Shown here piece after piece: positions 32,387 through 44,500 of a stretch of 64,000 nt of DNA; the first letter of the stretch is position 1; each line of letters starts with the position of its first letter. The notes under the pieces are model-generated. The model was not told the origin of the DNA. It did no database searches and worked only from the letters and a program-made list of their open reading frames with translations. Made by a program: the position numbers and the translations under genes. Origin of the DNA: Unio delphinus (Eukaryota > Mollusca > Bivalvia > Unionida > Unionidae); NCBI GenBank assembly GCA_029339505.1, contig JAQISU010000234.1, forward strand, positions 368,501-432,500. Reading direction: 5' to 3'.

Positions 32387-34099
32387 GTAATGTATTGTGT
32401 TACTTAATGTTTTAATATTTTAAAACGTCTTTTAATTCTTTTCTATTGTCAGTATGTCACTCATACTTTTGTTGTATGGTTTATTATTGGACTTGCTTCG
32501 AAATTCAAATCTCTCAGATAAATTGTACACGCCAAATTTTCATCAGTTGTTTCGTTAAGAAATTGTTCTTCGTCATGGAATATATCTTGATATTGTCTAT
32601 ATAGAGTTTATCAAATAACAATCGACCCAACGACTATTATTTAAAGGGAAGGTACACAACCTGCAGAATAAATGTGTTTTCTTGTGCGAAACAAAAGCAA
32701 TAGCACAAGTCTCATATACAATGAGAACCAATATTATAGTCAAGGGTAAGCAAATATAACATACAAATAAATAACTGTTACAACCTTGATTTGCAAAAAG
32801 CTGCAAAAAACCAAGTCGCATACAGGATGTAAATTCATTCTGAACAACGAGAAGGCACAATCACTTAAACCTTAATCAAATTCCCTTTCAAACTTAAAAA
32901 GGAACGAGCTGCATGACTATTGTATTTCTGAATTGGAAACAATCATTAGCAATCAGAATGAGGACATGTTTCAATTGCACATGTTATTATTTTTATTGTT
33001 ATATTGCTTGCTGAAATACACGTTACAGTCTCTTGAATGTTACAAATTGTATACAAGCTTTCAGTCAAGTATGTACATTCTGTTTTGAGAAAGATCGATA
33101 ATTCGGAGGCATTGACAGCCCAATTAGTTTTTTTCCCATGATATATATGTGAATAACTACAGATAAAACACCAGAGCCCAAAACTATGGGATTGATTTTA
33201 AATCATGTATTGTTTGACATCAATGGCCTCGTATTGTTTCCAATTCTTCCACGGTTATTACTTTGCTATTTGAATACTGAGATATATCCGTTTGATTGAC
33301 GATAAAGAAAACTCTCAAGCGTTCTTGAGAATAAATCGTCCTGGATACTTTAGTATCGATTCATTATTGTTTTGAAAAAATCCAGAAAGAGTAACTCATT
33401 TAAGAAATAGAGAATCTATAGACATCACCCAGTATTAAACGTTTGAATAATATTGACATTTTGACGTTAAGGATTGGAAACGTGAAGTTGTGTTCTCATA
33501 TCTTCTCTCTCCTTCTCTCAATCTTACTTTCTCTCTATATTCATCTCTATGAGTACATTCTAGCACCTCATGAGAGGCCATAAATAGGATGCATGCATCT
33601 TGTATTTTTGAATTGGAAACCTTTCATTGGTATGTTGGGGCAGAACGAACCAAAGAAGCATGATCTATATAGAAATCATGGTGAGAAACACATTTTTTGT
33701 GTGGTATATATGTTATGTATATTTGATTTCACTTAATTATTTGTTTGTTAGTTTTATTTTTTAAAAGTTCCTTTACATATTATTCTAATGTATTCTAATG
33801 TAATTTTATTTACTGGATGTGACATTGTTCAGAACTTGTGTTCAGTTTTACGTAAACAATAATAAAGAAACATTCTAATGCTGACCTAGGTCCTGAACTT
33901 GATTCACGAGTTGAAGTACACCGTGGTTTAAAATTTTTAAAATCCTTTCTTAGAGCAGATTAGTAAGTGAAGTCGCGGCCCTACTAGGAGTACGCGATAC
34001 ATAACATGTTGCACTTGTTTCAAACTCAGTTTATCTAGTGGACTGACCCGCACCTGTCATACACAGTAGCCATATTTAATATTGATCTATAGCTAAATA

Positions 34100-34530
34100 A
34101 TTATTATTTACGCCTTACAACTTGAGACATCTAAGTGTTCTTTTTACTGTGTCCAGTTTCATGTTTACTTTACTTTTTCTTCAAATTATTCGGATTCTGA
34201 AAGTTACTTTTCCACTGGAAATACTTGTGCTCTTAACTAATTATTGTACAATTAAAGTTATCAAAATTCACTGACCAGAACATAAGTCATCGCACTCCAT
34301 TTTGGACTTAATCGTGATTTGACTTCAGTTTTATTAGAACATTTTATTTCAAGACTTCTATTTCTTAATTCTTTTTATTATTCTTGGATTATTTTTGGAT
34401 TTTATTCATAAACCAATAAGTTCCTATTTTTCATTTTTACCTTGTTTTTCTAAGAAATAAATTATATGTTACATTTTACAAAGCTTGTTGTCTTTACTCT
34501 TTCCTTTTTACTGTTTAAAAGAGAATGAAT
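34100..34530 (+). repeat. Possible decayed LTR, right arm
   Basis: Mirror of 11360-11790. Shares the order of TTGGATTATTTTTGG, AATAAA, CAAGCTTG-like and CTGTTTA landmarks with 23540-23692. Confidence 0.3.
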
Positions 34531-34797
34531 AAGTAATTCAATAACCTTCTTCGAAACATCATTAGGTACCGCGACTAGTATTGCTTTTAACGTTTATCAA
34601 CATCGTATGTCTCTGTCTTAACTGTTGTAAAGGTTATAGAACTTGCTAATGCAAAAGTCATCATTATAGTGTTTGACATTCTGTCTTTCCCAGTTTGTAA
34701 AGTGGACTATTTTTAGTAGTACTTTTTCTTTATTTATTTTCAGATTTCCAAACATTTTGGGCTATTGTTATTTTTCAACTTGTTTACAAAAGAATTA

Positions 34798-34802
34798 AAA
34801 CT
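34798..34802. repeat. Target-site duplication, left side (AAACT)
   Basis: AAACT directly precedes the TIR tip. The same five bases follow the other tip at 51542-51546. Polinton integrases usually duplicate 5-6 bp. Confidence 0.65.
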
Positions 34803-35017
34803 AGAAGCAGAGAGGGTGAACCCTACAACCTTTTGAGACAAAATAAGCCTTCCTACGAAATCTCATTTAACCCAAAAAAATAAGTCTCCATTTAGCAAAC
34901 GGAGACTTTACGATTTTTAATCAATTTTGGTCACAACGTTGTTGTCGTTCACCCTCTCTGCTGCTGGAACTTTCAGTTCTGGTTAACAAAAATAATAAAT
35001 GATTTCAACCAAATATT
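34803..35017 (-). repeat. Polinton terminal inverted repeat, left end of complete copy
   Basis: Begins AGAAGCAGAGAGGG (one mismatch to the other end) right after AAACT and runs to the stop-codon region of the penton-like gene at 35029. It contains the inner CCCTCTCTGCTGCT motif at 34952-34965, so the outer 163 bp have inverted termini of their own. Confidence 0.95.
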
Positions 35018-35028
35018 CGATCGAGTTT

Positions 35029-36372
35029 TTAGGACTTCACAAACAAACTAATCGCTAACACCTCATCTTGTAGATCAATTAAATTATTTGACTGGTCGGT
35101 GAGTCGGAAATTAATTCTCGTTAACGAATTATTATGGCATCGCATGTAGACAGGATTAATTGGGTTTTCAATAATTAGGAATCCTGGAGGAGCTGTTGGT
35201 GCAAACGAATAAAGAATATATCCTTGCTGAGCTTGATTTGATTGATCTAGATTAATTTGATAGCTTCCTTCAATTGCATCACATACTAAATTGAGCGTAA
35301 TCACCGTTGAAATATTCACTTTGTACGGGGCAATATGCCTACCGCCACCATCTGGATCATTATTATACCTGAGGAGGACAGTTGAATCTGGTTTTTGTAG
35401 CGCCTTGATATCGGTTTTAAAAATTCTTGCTAGTTCATCAGCGTTGTATTTGGGAAACTTGAAATTACGCAGATTGGCTTCTGTGATATTGTAATCGGTT
35501 AGGAATCGTTGTTTATTGTCGCTGTTGTCATTAATTATTGTTTGAATAATTAGTTCATAGATATATTCCATGTCAGATATAAGTTGATTTATTATTTCAA
35601 CGTGTTTTTGTGATCTTGTTTGCAGTAGTTGTTCTAGTTGTGTTTCATATAATTGTTTAATTTCATTAAAATAGCCACGGACGTCAGTTAGTGTAAATGA
35701 AATAGTAACAGATGAGTCGGCTGTTCTTTTAATGATAAAATCCCATTGCAATGTGTCTTTGTTGGTAAATATAAATCTATCAGTGATTTTTTCTTTTCTT
35801 ATATCAGATAAATTATCTCGATAACTGGGATTGATTTCATGATATGATTGTACGTCCGTGGTTAAGTCGGCGGTGGATTTTTCCGGTGGTTTTTCAGGCC
35901 ATCCTAACACTGTTCTTAACGGGCTGTTATATATATCTACAATGTATCCCTCTGTGCTTATTTCGATAGACGACGAGAGCGTCGGTTCATGAAGTTTAAT
36001 AGCTATTTTTGATTCTTTTCCAGTGATTGATTTTATTCTACGCTGAATTTCAGCATCGATTTGCTCAATTTGGTACGACCCAGTTGGTAACGAAACAATT
36101 TCCCACGCTGGAGTACCATCGGGTTTATTCTTATACGAGAACACCAGTGCGTTATTCGGTTGCTGACCGCCAAATGCAACAGATCTGATATTAGGCCAGC
36201 TATGATATACTCGTAATTTTGCCAGCGCGATCTCACGCACTGGAATCGGAGAAGGGAAGTTCACACTAAATTGTGGGTTTGTTGATGTTATTGATATCAT
36301 GCTTGTTCGTATCGGAGTGGTATTCTCCGCGATTCGTTGAAGCAGTTGCAATTCGTTGAATTGTAGTGACAT
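35029..36372 (-). CDS. Penton-like minor capsid protein, right copy
   Basis: Full-length, intact copy of the 447-residue protein described at 9518-10861, with a few substitutions (for example Ser-to-Tyr in the N-terminal LRV-HSWP region). It is last in the virion gene series, ending 12 bp inside the TIR boundary. It is one of the few long genes still open in this copy. Confidence 0.7.
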   Translation of the reverse strand: MSLQFNELQLLQRIAENTTPIRTSMISITSTNPQFSVNFPSPIPVREIALAKLRVYHSWPNIRSVAFGGQQPNNALVFSYKNKPDGTPAWEIVSLPTGSYQIEQIDAEIQRRIKSITGKESKIAIKLHEPTLSSSIEISTEGYIVDIYNSPLRTVLGWPEKPPEKSTADLTTDVQSYHEINPSYRDNLSDIRKEKITDRFIFTNKDTLQWDFIIKRTADSSVTISFTLTDVRGYFNEIKQLYETQLEQLLQTRSQKHVEIINQLISDMEYIYELIIQTIINDNSDNKQRFLTDYNITEANLRNFKFPKYNADELARIFKTDIKALQKPDSTVLLRYNNDPDGGGRHIAPYKVNISTVITLNLVCDAIEGSYQINLDQSNQAQQGYILYSFAPTAPPGFLIIENPINPVYMRCHNNSLTRINFRLTDQSNNLIDLQDEVLAISLFVKS

Positions 36373-36892
36373 TATTGTTAACGTTGTCTTCAATTTCCAA
36401 TTTCAACATCGCGGAGTTATACAACTGGGTCATCTTGGAAAATTCACAATCGGATATGAACGAATTATCTATTGACAGTGAGATCAACTCGGATAATTTC
36501 GAGTACGCGTCAAATACCACCCGGTACCGAGCTGTATAATCACTGAGTTTTTTCTGAGAACACGATGATAACTTTTTAGTTATCGCGGTGGCGACTGCCG
36601 CAATTGTTGTTGCCGCGGAGATAGCAATTGGAACTGCAATCGGAGCCATCATGGTTACCGTCGATAAAATAACCCCTGCGCTGACCATCACACCGGATAC
36701 CGAGTACACGGTGATGTCGATGGCGGTAATTCTTCTGCGGTACTTTTTCATTTTTTCACGATAGCGCTCAGAAAGTGATTTTTGGTTCGCGGAAAATTCT
36801 TTCACGGTATCGAATCGATATCGATGCGATTGTGATACCGCTGACTCCGTCAACGGGACTATTGATTTCGTTGACTCCGTCAATGATGTCAT
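36266..36892 (-). CDS. Conserved Polinton membrane protein, right copy
   Basis: 208 residues, open, nearly identical to 8998-9624 (one Val-to-Cys change in the C-terminal domain). It has the same hydrophobic central segment and the same overlap with the penton-like gene. The perfect TTGAAAACACTAG motif lies upstream at 36909-36921. Confidence 0.6.
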   Translation of the reverse strand: MTSLTESTKSIVPLTESAVSQSHRYRFDTVKEFSANQKSLSERYREKMKKYRRRITAIDITVYSVSGVMVSAGVILSTVTMMAPIAVPIAISAATTIAAVATAITKKLSSCSQKKLSDYTARYRVVFDAYSKLSELISLSIDNSFISDCEFSKMTQLYNSAMLKLEIEDNVNNNVTTIQRIATASTNRGEYHSDTNKHDINNINKPTI

Positions 36893-36921
36893 TGTTATTT
36901 TAAACCCGCTAGTGTTTTCAA

Positions 36922-38566
36922 TTATTCGATTGTGTACCTGGTTTCATGGTTGGTGGGGGGAATACCGGATACGAATTCTAGCGTCCAGGGTAGCGGCTCC
37001 ATAATCCCTGCCGCTGGCCCGTCGGATGTAGTTATATCAATCCTAATAGGGGATCTTATTCGGTCGGGTGCTGCTGGTATCATATCGTTTATATACGTCA
37101 CTGTGTTAACACCTGTTATATACATCGGGCTGACTCCCAAATCAAATTTAGGGCGATGTATTATTGTAAATCGATAACAACCCGGTATACTACCATATTT
37201 GCTGTGAAAAAATTAACTATTTTCATTTCCTTGGATCCAATCAAAGGTTCCACTGGCAACTGTGTATACGATGTTATCAACGGTTGTTACGCGGTGTGGA
37301 ATCTTTACTTTATCGAGTCGTTCGGTCATTTTTGTAAAATCATCTTTGACGGCATTAACTGTTGTTTTACTTTCATTGATAGCCGCGATAATTTCAGCGA
37401 GAGTCATGACTGCCATAAGTGGGGTTCCCAAAAACTTTCCAACGACGTCGTTGGTGGGGTTTTGTACCCTTTTAAAATCTTCTTTTAGTTTAAGAATATC
37501 GTCGTAAATATCGAGATAGGTTTTTTTTTATTTCTTCATGTTTCAATATCTTATGATCGCGGTCTTCAAGAAATTTATACAAAAGGATGTCAAGTCTAAT
37601 ATTTTCTTTGCTTTGATAATCAAGGTTGAGTTGAGAATATGTCGTCGTGATATTGTAACTTTTAGAACCCTCAAAGAACTTATTAACAATTTCGCTGGTG
37701 AGCTTTTGTTCGTCAATAGCGCTTTTAACTTCAGCGAGGGTTGGGCCTGTCAACGATGTGGTTTCAGACACAGGTGTTCTCCCAAGAAATTTATCAACGA
37801 TGGTATTAAGTGTTGTTTGTCTCACCATAAACATATTAATATCTTTGAGAGTCATCGTAGATGTAGCCGGGACACCAAAGAAACTATTAGCGACGTAGGC
37901 ATTGTGAGTATGCTTGCCAATAAACTCGCTAATTTCAGCAAGAGTCATGCCTGCCACAAGCGGGGTTCCAAAAAACTTAACAATGACGTCGTTAGTGGGT
38001 TTTTATACGTTTTCAAGATTTTCTATTAGTTTAGAAAGATCGAGATAATTTGCCTTGATTTCATTTTCATTCATCATCCTTCCCGCGTCCTTGTTAAAAA
38101 AGAATAAAGATAGAAAGTTTTTAATTTCAGCGAGAGTCATGCCAACCACAAGCGGCGTTCCAAAGAATTTATGTACGACATTTTTGCGAAAATTGTTATA
38201 ACCTCGTATATGATCATCCAGTTCACGGCCGTGGGTGGCAATTATGCTGTCGTGGACGTCAATCGCGTCGGTGATCGTATACACAAGTTCGCCTGGTTTA
38301 AGTTGTCCATCGTTGGAATACAGCGCAATAGAGTTTTCAGCGGTATCGCGCTGCCGTATCAAAATGTCATTCGCGGATATATTACTACTTTTCAATTTAC
38401 CTTGGCGATCTTGAAATACAACTATTTCGTTCGGGTCAACACTTGCTAAATTTAACGTCTCAGCGATTTCATCTTCAATTATTTTTTTTACATCCTCGAT
38501 AGAACTCGCAGATGTTTCCGCGGTGGGTTCCGACATTGACAGAGATTGTCCCCAAATATTAATCAT
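36922..38566 (-). pseudogene. Fiber-like repeat protein, right copy (three lesions)
   Basis: Shares the left copy's TAA (here at about 38003-38005) and adds two private lesions: an extra C after the A9 run near 37521 causing a frameshift, and a TTA-to-TAA change at about 37213-37215 near the start of the presumed head. The repeated MTLAEI-type modules and the C-terminal domain are otherwise as described at 7325-8968. Confidence 0.6.
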
Positions 38567-38588
38567 TATTATAAAGACTCTAGTATTT

Positions 38589-39042
38589 TTAATGTATTGA
38601 TTCTCTAAAATTACCTTGTAATTTCCCACTGGTATATTCGTTTACAACAATATGAAGTGGTTTCCACGGAAATCTAAAGGATTTTAATGAAATCTCTGCG
38701 AGGACATTTAATACTTCACGGCCCCATATCGGTGGATCATTTAATTGTTGTGTTGGCAGCGTGGAATAAAAAATCGGAAACTCTTTGAGTTTCATCGAAG
38801 AATTTATATACCGCATAAACTCGCTTGGCGGAGCTAACCCATATGAATCGAAATAGACAATTCCACGTGGATCAATCGCGTATGCAACCCAGTGAGTTCC
38901 CGATCCGCTGCTGTTATCAAGATTGATGATACCGGTTTCAACGCTGTTTGGTTTTCTTGGTAATTAATCTCTCATAAAAACCCCTCTGAAGTTTTTTTAT
39001 CACTAGTTTTTTAGCAGCATCAATTAAATCAAAATTGGACAT
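38589..39042 (-). pseudogene. Adenain-like protease, right copy (frameshift, stop, no Cys)
   Basis: Same gene as 6850-7302. Besides the shared loss of the catalytic Cys, this copy has a seventh A in the run near 38998, which shifts the frame after about 16 residues, and a CAA-to-TAA change at 38964-38966. The His (GTHW) and Asp (YFDSYG) regions remain readable downstream. Confidence 0.8.
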
Positions 39043-39145
39043 GGGAACAATTGGGTTTTCAACTAATAAACCGTTCCTGGTATTCTTAGACCCGATCCGT
39101 TCACGGATCTCCCGCTGTACCATGAATACGGGGTTCCTGGTAGTC

Positions 39146-39601
39146 TTAGACCCTTTCCCTTTTTTTATATCCTTTCCCAGCTGCCTTTTTCAACGCAATC
39201 CCTGCTGCGGTCCCAACGGCTCCCAACGCTGCCGCTTTCGCCACTGCTGGGGCAGCCGCTGCAATCAATGCTGGTATTGCAGCTAACAATGGAAATATAC
39301 CACCTGATTTTATCATGTTGGCGACTGCGGCTTTTGAAAATTCTATTTGAACTCCTCGCTTATTATTTAGCGCATCATTGAAATGTTTTATTTGACGATC
39401 CGTCAGTGATATTTTATGAGTACCTCCGGACATCTGCGCTGGTTTTAACGTTATTGTTGTTACACATTCTTTAGCGGATTTTGATCGCAATTTCTTGACC
39501 TGACCATCAGTCAGCTTGACACTAACAACACTATATGTCATTTTATTGTACAACATATTTATGCTTTCAATTGATCTATTTGGAAACTCTTCAAGTTTCA
39601 T
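39146..39601 (-). CDS. pX-like minor virion/core protein, right copy
   Basis: 151 residues, open, as at 6291-6746, with a Gly-to-Val change near residue 47. Hydrophobic Ala-rich segment and basic tail retained. It lies 17 bp after the capsid stop. Confidence 0.62.
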   Translation of the reverse strand: MKLEEFPNRSIESINMLYNKMTYSVVSVKLTDGQVKKLRSKSAKECVTTITLKPAQMSGGTHKISLTDRQIKHFNDALNNKRGVQIEFSKAAVANMIKSGGIFPLLAAIPALIAAAAPAVAKAAALGAVGTAAGIALKKAAGKGYKKRERV

Positions 39602-39618
39602 TTACATATTTTTGAAAA

Positions 39619-41042
39619 TCATAGATTTTCCACTGGTGCATCAACGATTCTGATTCGTCCGCCAGCCCCTTCAAGTAGCATTGATTTGTCGCTGAGAATG
39701 ACAGCAACCGCTCTATAATTAACACCACCAGGGGCTATACGAGCCCTAAAATGTATGTCAACAACGGATTGCCTTGTTAAATCAAGATGTTCCTGCGAAA
39801 AGTAATAAATCGGATAGCGGCTTTTAAAATCAAGTTGCGATATTTGTAAACCAGTATCAACATTTTGATCACGACCCATATATGACAGCATTCTATGATA
39901 CACACGTGCTATATGGTTAGTGTCGTAATCAAGTTGTATATCCTCAGATGGTTTCTGTTGTCCGTTTATTCTCAGTGAAACCTCCTTGACTCCTAATCGA
40001 TCAAATATCATATGACTGCGTTCTTGGGAGCTTAATCGATCCCGATTCTGCAGCGCTATAAATATATGACGTGGAGCTGAAACGCCTTGTTTTTATGCCA
40101 GGTGCCATGTAAATGTATCAGCAACATTATCCTCTTTGGCATCAGTCGTTGTTGTTAGCCAACTTATCAATGATTTGCCACCTGTGTCCATAAATGAAAG
40201 TAGCCGCTCTTCCATGGTAATTGATGGGGTCATTACTGGCATCCACAATACTATTTTACTCAAAACAACTTTACCTTCATCGGCACCAGTACGCCAAATT
40301 GCATCATTGTCATTGCCTTTTCGTACGAACGCGATTGTGTGTTTGGCTCCATAGATGACTTTTCTGACATTTCTGCAGAATCCAAATATGTGAAGGAGTG
40401 GGATCGCACATGAAAAATATCGTTGTGGTCTTTGCAACGTTGCTACTCGTGTTGCAAACCCTAGATTGAAATTATCATTAACTTCTTTTATAATTTCAAA
40501 CGCAGCTCCGGGTCTAGCTCGACGTTCTGGATTAGTTGCTTCTCGTTGATTATCAACTGAAGTGTCTTGCGGTGTTAACACTTTAATGTATTGAAGGTGG
40601 TCAGCGTTATCAGAGGTATCCTTTGCAAACATCATAGACGGACCAGCCGATCTTGTATAATCATCGGAGTATCTTGCTAGCCCGATTATTGTTGTTGCAA
40701 CATCAACCTCGCGGTCTATTGATTCAATTTCTTTTCCATCAATGAGATATCTTGCACTTTCAAATAACGCCATTATACCATTATTAACAAAACCAACTCG
40801 GATATTTGGATCATTTTCATATGGTGTATCAGCTGCAACATTTGTTACGAGTTTTCCCTCGATTTCAATAAATGCTTCACATGGCAAAAGTATTTACTGG
40901 TATCTTGAACTTGTAGTTCAATTCGCGATCGTAGGTCGGGTTGTATTGCATGATAGGAATAGTATTGATAATCGCGGACGGAATTGTCCTTGGGTACTGG
41001 GGCTTCTATATCGAAGGCCGGATCAGCTGTTCGTTTAAACAT
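39619..41042 (-). pseudogene. Double-jelly-roll major capsid protein, right copy (frameshift plus stop)
   Basis: Same gene as 4850-6273. It keeps the shared T-run frameshift near 40887 and has a private TCA-to-TAA stop at 40093-40095, two thirds of the way along, just after the TFTWHLA segment. A few missense changes (for example Asn-to-Asp in the IFxRLGV segment) are also private. Motif TTGAAAACACTAG lies at 41055-41067. Confidence 0.82.
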
Positions 41043-41085
41043 TTTATTAAAATACTAGTGTTTTCAATTGTGAAAATCTTTATAA

Positions 41086-41556
41086 TCATTGTCGTTGAAA
41101 ATTCTTCGAATTTCTTTTTTGTTTCAAACCACTTCCTGCTATCGCGTTCATGATAGCGCTATCTGTTACCGGTGAAGCCGTCAATTGTGACGGAGTCACC
41201 GAAGCAGCTTTGCTGATTTTTGCAGGCATCACTGAAGTTGATGGCAGCACTAATGACGAAGTCATTCCTGGTTTCTTTCGCACCAATGATGCTATTTTAT
41301 CTTTCGCGGCAGAAAATGCCTTTCAAGCAAGATTTCCAACGAAATCTCCGATTTTGCTGGTTCCCTTATCACGAATAATATCAATGGCCTTCATTGATAA
41401 TTGTTTAGCTAACGGCGCCATCTTGGGAGCCATTCTTGTAAATAACCCCGCAATGATATTGCCGAAACCATCTCCGTAATATGCTCTATAAACAGGCAAT
41501 CGTGAGTTCACCACGTAGACGCTCACAGGTTTATCATGGCTGTAGTGTATAATCAT
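41086..41556 (-). pseudogene. Small amphipathic virion-type protein, right copy
   Basis: Copy of 4336-4806 with the same in-frame TGA (minus-strand codon at 41323-41325) and minor substitutions near the N-terminus. The shared stop shows that the lesion predates the inverted duplication. Confidence 0.5.
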
Positions 41557-41590
41557 CTTGTTATAAAACTAGTAGTTTTTCAATTAGTGA

Positions 41591-42600
41591 TCAATCGCTT
41601 ATATCCATAGGATTTTCATCATAACGTAGGGCGTCTCTGTGATTTTCAACTAATTCAGCAATGAGTTCTCGATATACATTAATGTCAATGATACCGCTGG
41701 CAAATAATCGTCTACAGATATCAGCTGCTTCATTAATTACTTCCGGTGAGTTATTTCCGGCTCGTGTCCCTCCGATGAGAACCTCTAACCGTGATATATC
41801 ACTGAGAATGTTACCAGGGCATGTCACGGTTGCGTTGAAATCCTTTGGATTTCCAATCGAATATCCTTTTCCGCTTGTTTTCTTAGAACCGGCTTCTGCT
41901 CTTATGTCTATTTCTTCCGGGATTGGATCCTCCGTATAACGTGGTGGCTGTGGACCGCCTTTAACCGCAGCTAGAAAGTAACCATAACCAGGGTGATGCA
42001 ACGCCGAGATTTTATTCCCGCCGCGTTTCACTAAATATATTTTTGATGCCCAAGTGTCTTTGTTTTTTATAAAACTTTTAAACTCGTCTTTTAATAAATT
42101 CTCTCTTTTACCCTTTGGAAAATTGTCTCTAGCAAAATCAGTTAATTCGTAATCCGTACGGATTCCTTCAATTTCATTAATGCTTCGACTGTAAATATAT
42201 TCTCAGGTGAATAATCTTTTCCTCCAGCTGCACCTTGTTGTTCTTCTTCGAGTTCTTCAATTTCGCGTTGAGTTTTTATATCACTAGATATCTGTTGTAT
42301 CCCTGCGCGTGTTTGTCAGGTCTCTGCCGCTATCTTTTCAAGCGTATCAAGCAGCGGCGCCTTCTTTGCTCGTTCTCGCTCAGGAATATCTCCGTATATC
42401 GCTGCTTCAGTTAACTTTTTCACATCTTTGGTCGCACTTGTTATTGGAGTAAACAGTTGTTCACTTGACACAGAAAAGTCAGTCTGCGCTTGTTGTCGTT
42501 GTTGAAGTTTCTCACGAAGTCTGTCTTGAACCGGTATAAACTTTTTAATTGCTGCTAGCCGCTCTCGGGCTAATCTAGTTGTAAGCGATTCACCTACCAT
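41591..42600 (-). pseudogene. Conserved structural-block protein, right copy (full length, broken)
   Basis: The longer version of 3391-4301. It retains 33 residues (including SSEQLFTPITSATKDV) that the left copy lost by a 99-bp in-frame deletion. The shared TGA lies at 42316-42318 and the shared frameshift at about 42180. The retained segment matches the older element at 56920-56990, so the longer form is ancestral. Confidence 0.65.
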
Positions 42601-42665
42601 ATATTGTTTGTGAACTAATTTTTCAAATGTGAAACTATCACAATTAAGAGATGAGTTATTAAATA

Positions 42666-42944
42666 ATGTACCATCAAGCTAACGTATCCATCTTCGAAAG
42701 GGTTAAACTGTACGACGCTATCCGTGAGTGTTTCAGAAATAACATCGCTGGGGGTTTCAGAATTGTAATATCTGAGAACGGCGATGAACGATTTGTGTTA
42801 ACGACGCGGCAACAAGAACAACTACGTGAAAATGGAGGCGTCGCGGTGATTACTTGCTACTACAACCAGATCATCCATTATGCACATAACTGCATGGGCA
42901 AGTCCAGACTGCTGAGTATCCTTTCAGGAGAAAATCCCATGTGA
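42666..42944 (+). CDS. Small hypothetical viral protein, right copy
   Basis: 92 residues, intact, as 3047-3325 with one Asp-to-Glu change. Transcribed away from the virion genes. Confidence 0.5.
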   Translation: MYHQANVSIFERVKLYDAIRECFRNNIAGGFRIVISENGDERFVLTTRQQEQLRENGGVAVITCYYNQIIHYAHNCMGKSRLLSILSGENPM

Positions 42945-43012
42945 GTGTTACAAAAAACGCTAAAAAAAAATATTTTTTAATAAAATTTACCGAAAGCCTA
43001 ACGCTCACGTGG

Positions 43013-43368
43013 TTAAGATACTGGTTTTTCCTCGTTTAATATTTTTCTAAGACCACGAACCTTAGAACTAATTTCAGCTCGTTTTTGATACTCTTGGCCG
43101 AGCTTTTGACGTATTGCTTCAACGGTGCTAAATAGCGTTATAAATACGTTAATATCGTTACCGTACAAGCAAGCATTAATGGACTTTTGAATTCCTTTCA
43201 CGAGCCTGTACATCTTCGGTAAAACATAACGACCCTTACTAGACTGATACTCTATGTCTTCATATTCCGAGGCAATTCTGTCGCAGTCGAGATCTTCAGA
43301 TAATACTACCCATCTATTTTTCAAATCTGAAATTTCAGCAATTATAGAATTTACATCTTTGATATCCA
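43013..43368 (-). CDS. Small hypothetical viral protein (MDIKDVN...), right copy
   Basis: Intact copy of 2623-2978 with Asn-to-Lys, His-to-Arg and Asp-to-Gly changes. No recognised domain. Confidence 0.55.
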
Positions 43369-44446
43369 TATTTTTATAGTATACTGTATCTCTAATTATT
43401 AAAAAAAACCAAAAAACACTCATTTGGCAATCTCGCTGGCATCCTATGACGTCAGAGAGACCCAGAGGTTACATATACGACAACACATCTTTGGAACTCC
43501 TTGGTTGCCTTCACATCCAAGTAAGCCCAAGGGGACCCGAAGCATACATCTCCGGCGGGAGGCCTAAGGTGGCAAACGCCATCTTAGACCGCCCAGAAGA
43601 TATGCTTGGGGTGACGTCACAACATGTACTTAATTAAGGATGGATATATTCAATGAAACGATGATGGAATTTGTGATGTAACGATGTGGGACGGCACAAG
43701 ACAGCACAAACGTGAAACGACGGGGTGGATTTTCTACGGCCAACCAACCAATCAAAAGCAACCCAATTAAATTAACCCGGTTGCATGATTGTGAACAAAA
43801 GAAAACCACACGCCTGGGTTAATGGCGTTGGTTAGTTTTGATCGATCGCATTGGCCTTCGAAAGCCCCAAGCTTTAAACCTTTGATATACTATATAAGGC
43901 GACTATTACAGCAGCGTTGATTCATGGGTATGTTATTTTATTTCCTTATTACTTATTAATGCTGTTTCACAGCAGTTAAATTAGACAAATATTTTGAATG
44001 AAACATTAAACAAAATAATATAGTTTTTAAATAACAACGTATATTTTCCCTGTTCTAATTCTCTAGACAAAAATGCATTATCGATTAGATCATAAAGGGC
44101 TGTATACAAGGAATTTTAACCACGCCCACCTACTTCAATGAATGGGAAACACTCGCGTTCCGGCTGAGCGAACATAGGTAAAATGCGCTAGATTATAAAG
44201 AACGTCTGTACTGAAAGTGTATTAATAGATGGTCTAAATAAATACAACTGTTTAAATAATACAGTTTTAGCCCAAGCGACAATAAAACATTTTAGAATTA
44301 TAAAAATACAACTCTAACGAAACACATGTATTATACTCTATTACAGTCACGTGGGGCGTGCACATGTCAATTATACCTCTCTACAGGTAATATAGCAGAC
44401 GACAAATTCCTTTGACGTCATAATACAAGGGAACTTAGTAGGTAAA
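43369..44446. promoter_or_regulatory. Central non-coding block of the element (right copy)
   Basis: Mirror of 1551-2561 without long genes. Plus-strand TATATAAGG at 43891-43899 is followed by an ATG and a GGTATG donor-like site at about 43927. CRE octamers TGACGTCA lie at 43447-43454, 43612-43619 and about 44413-44420. It could be the promoter/replication control region between the two gene halves. Confidence 0.35.
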
Positions 44447-44500
44447 TGTTATGAGTTGTGGCGGATTTATCCATAAAGGATTTATCTCCCTTGAATCGTT

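Larger units (their letters stand above)
29444..34797. other. Host intron sequence, right arm
   Basis: Mirror of 11088-16402: intron 3' of the Polinton insertion. It holds the microsatellite, dispersed repeat, possible signal-peptide exon and LTR-like stretch described for the other arm, and nothing else that I can support. Confidence 0.65.
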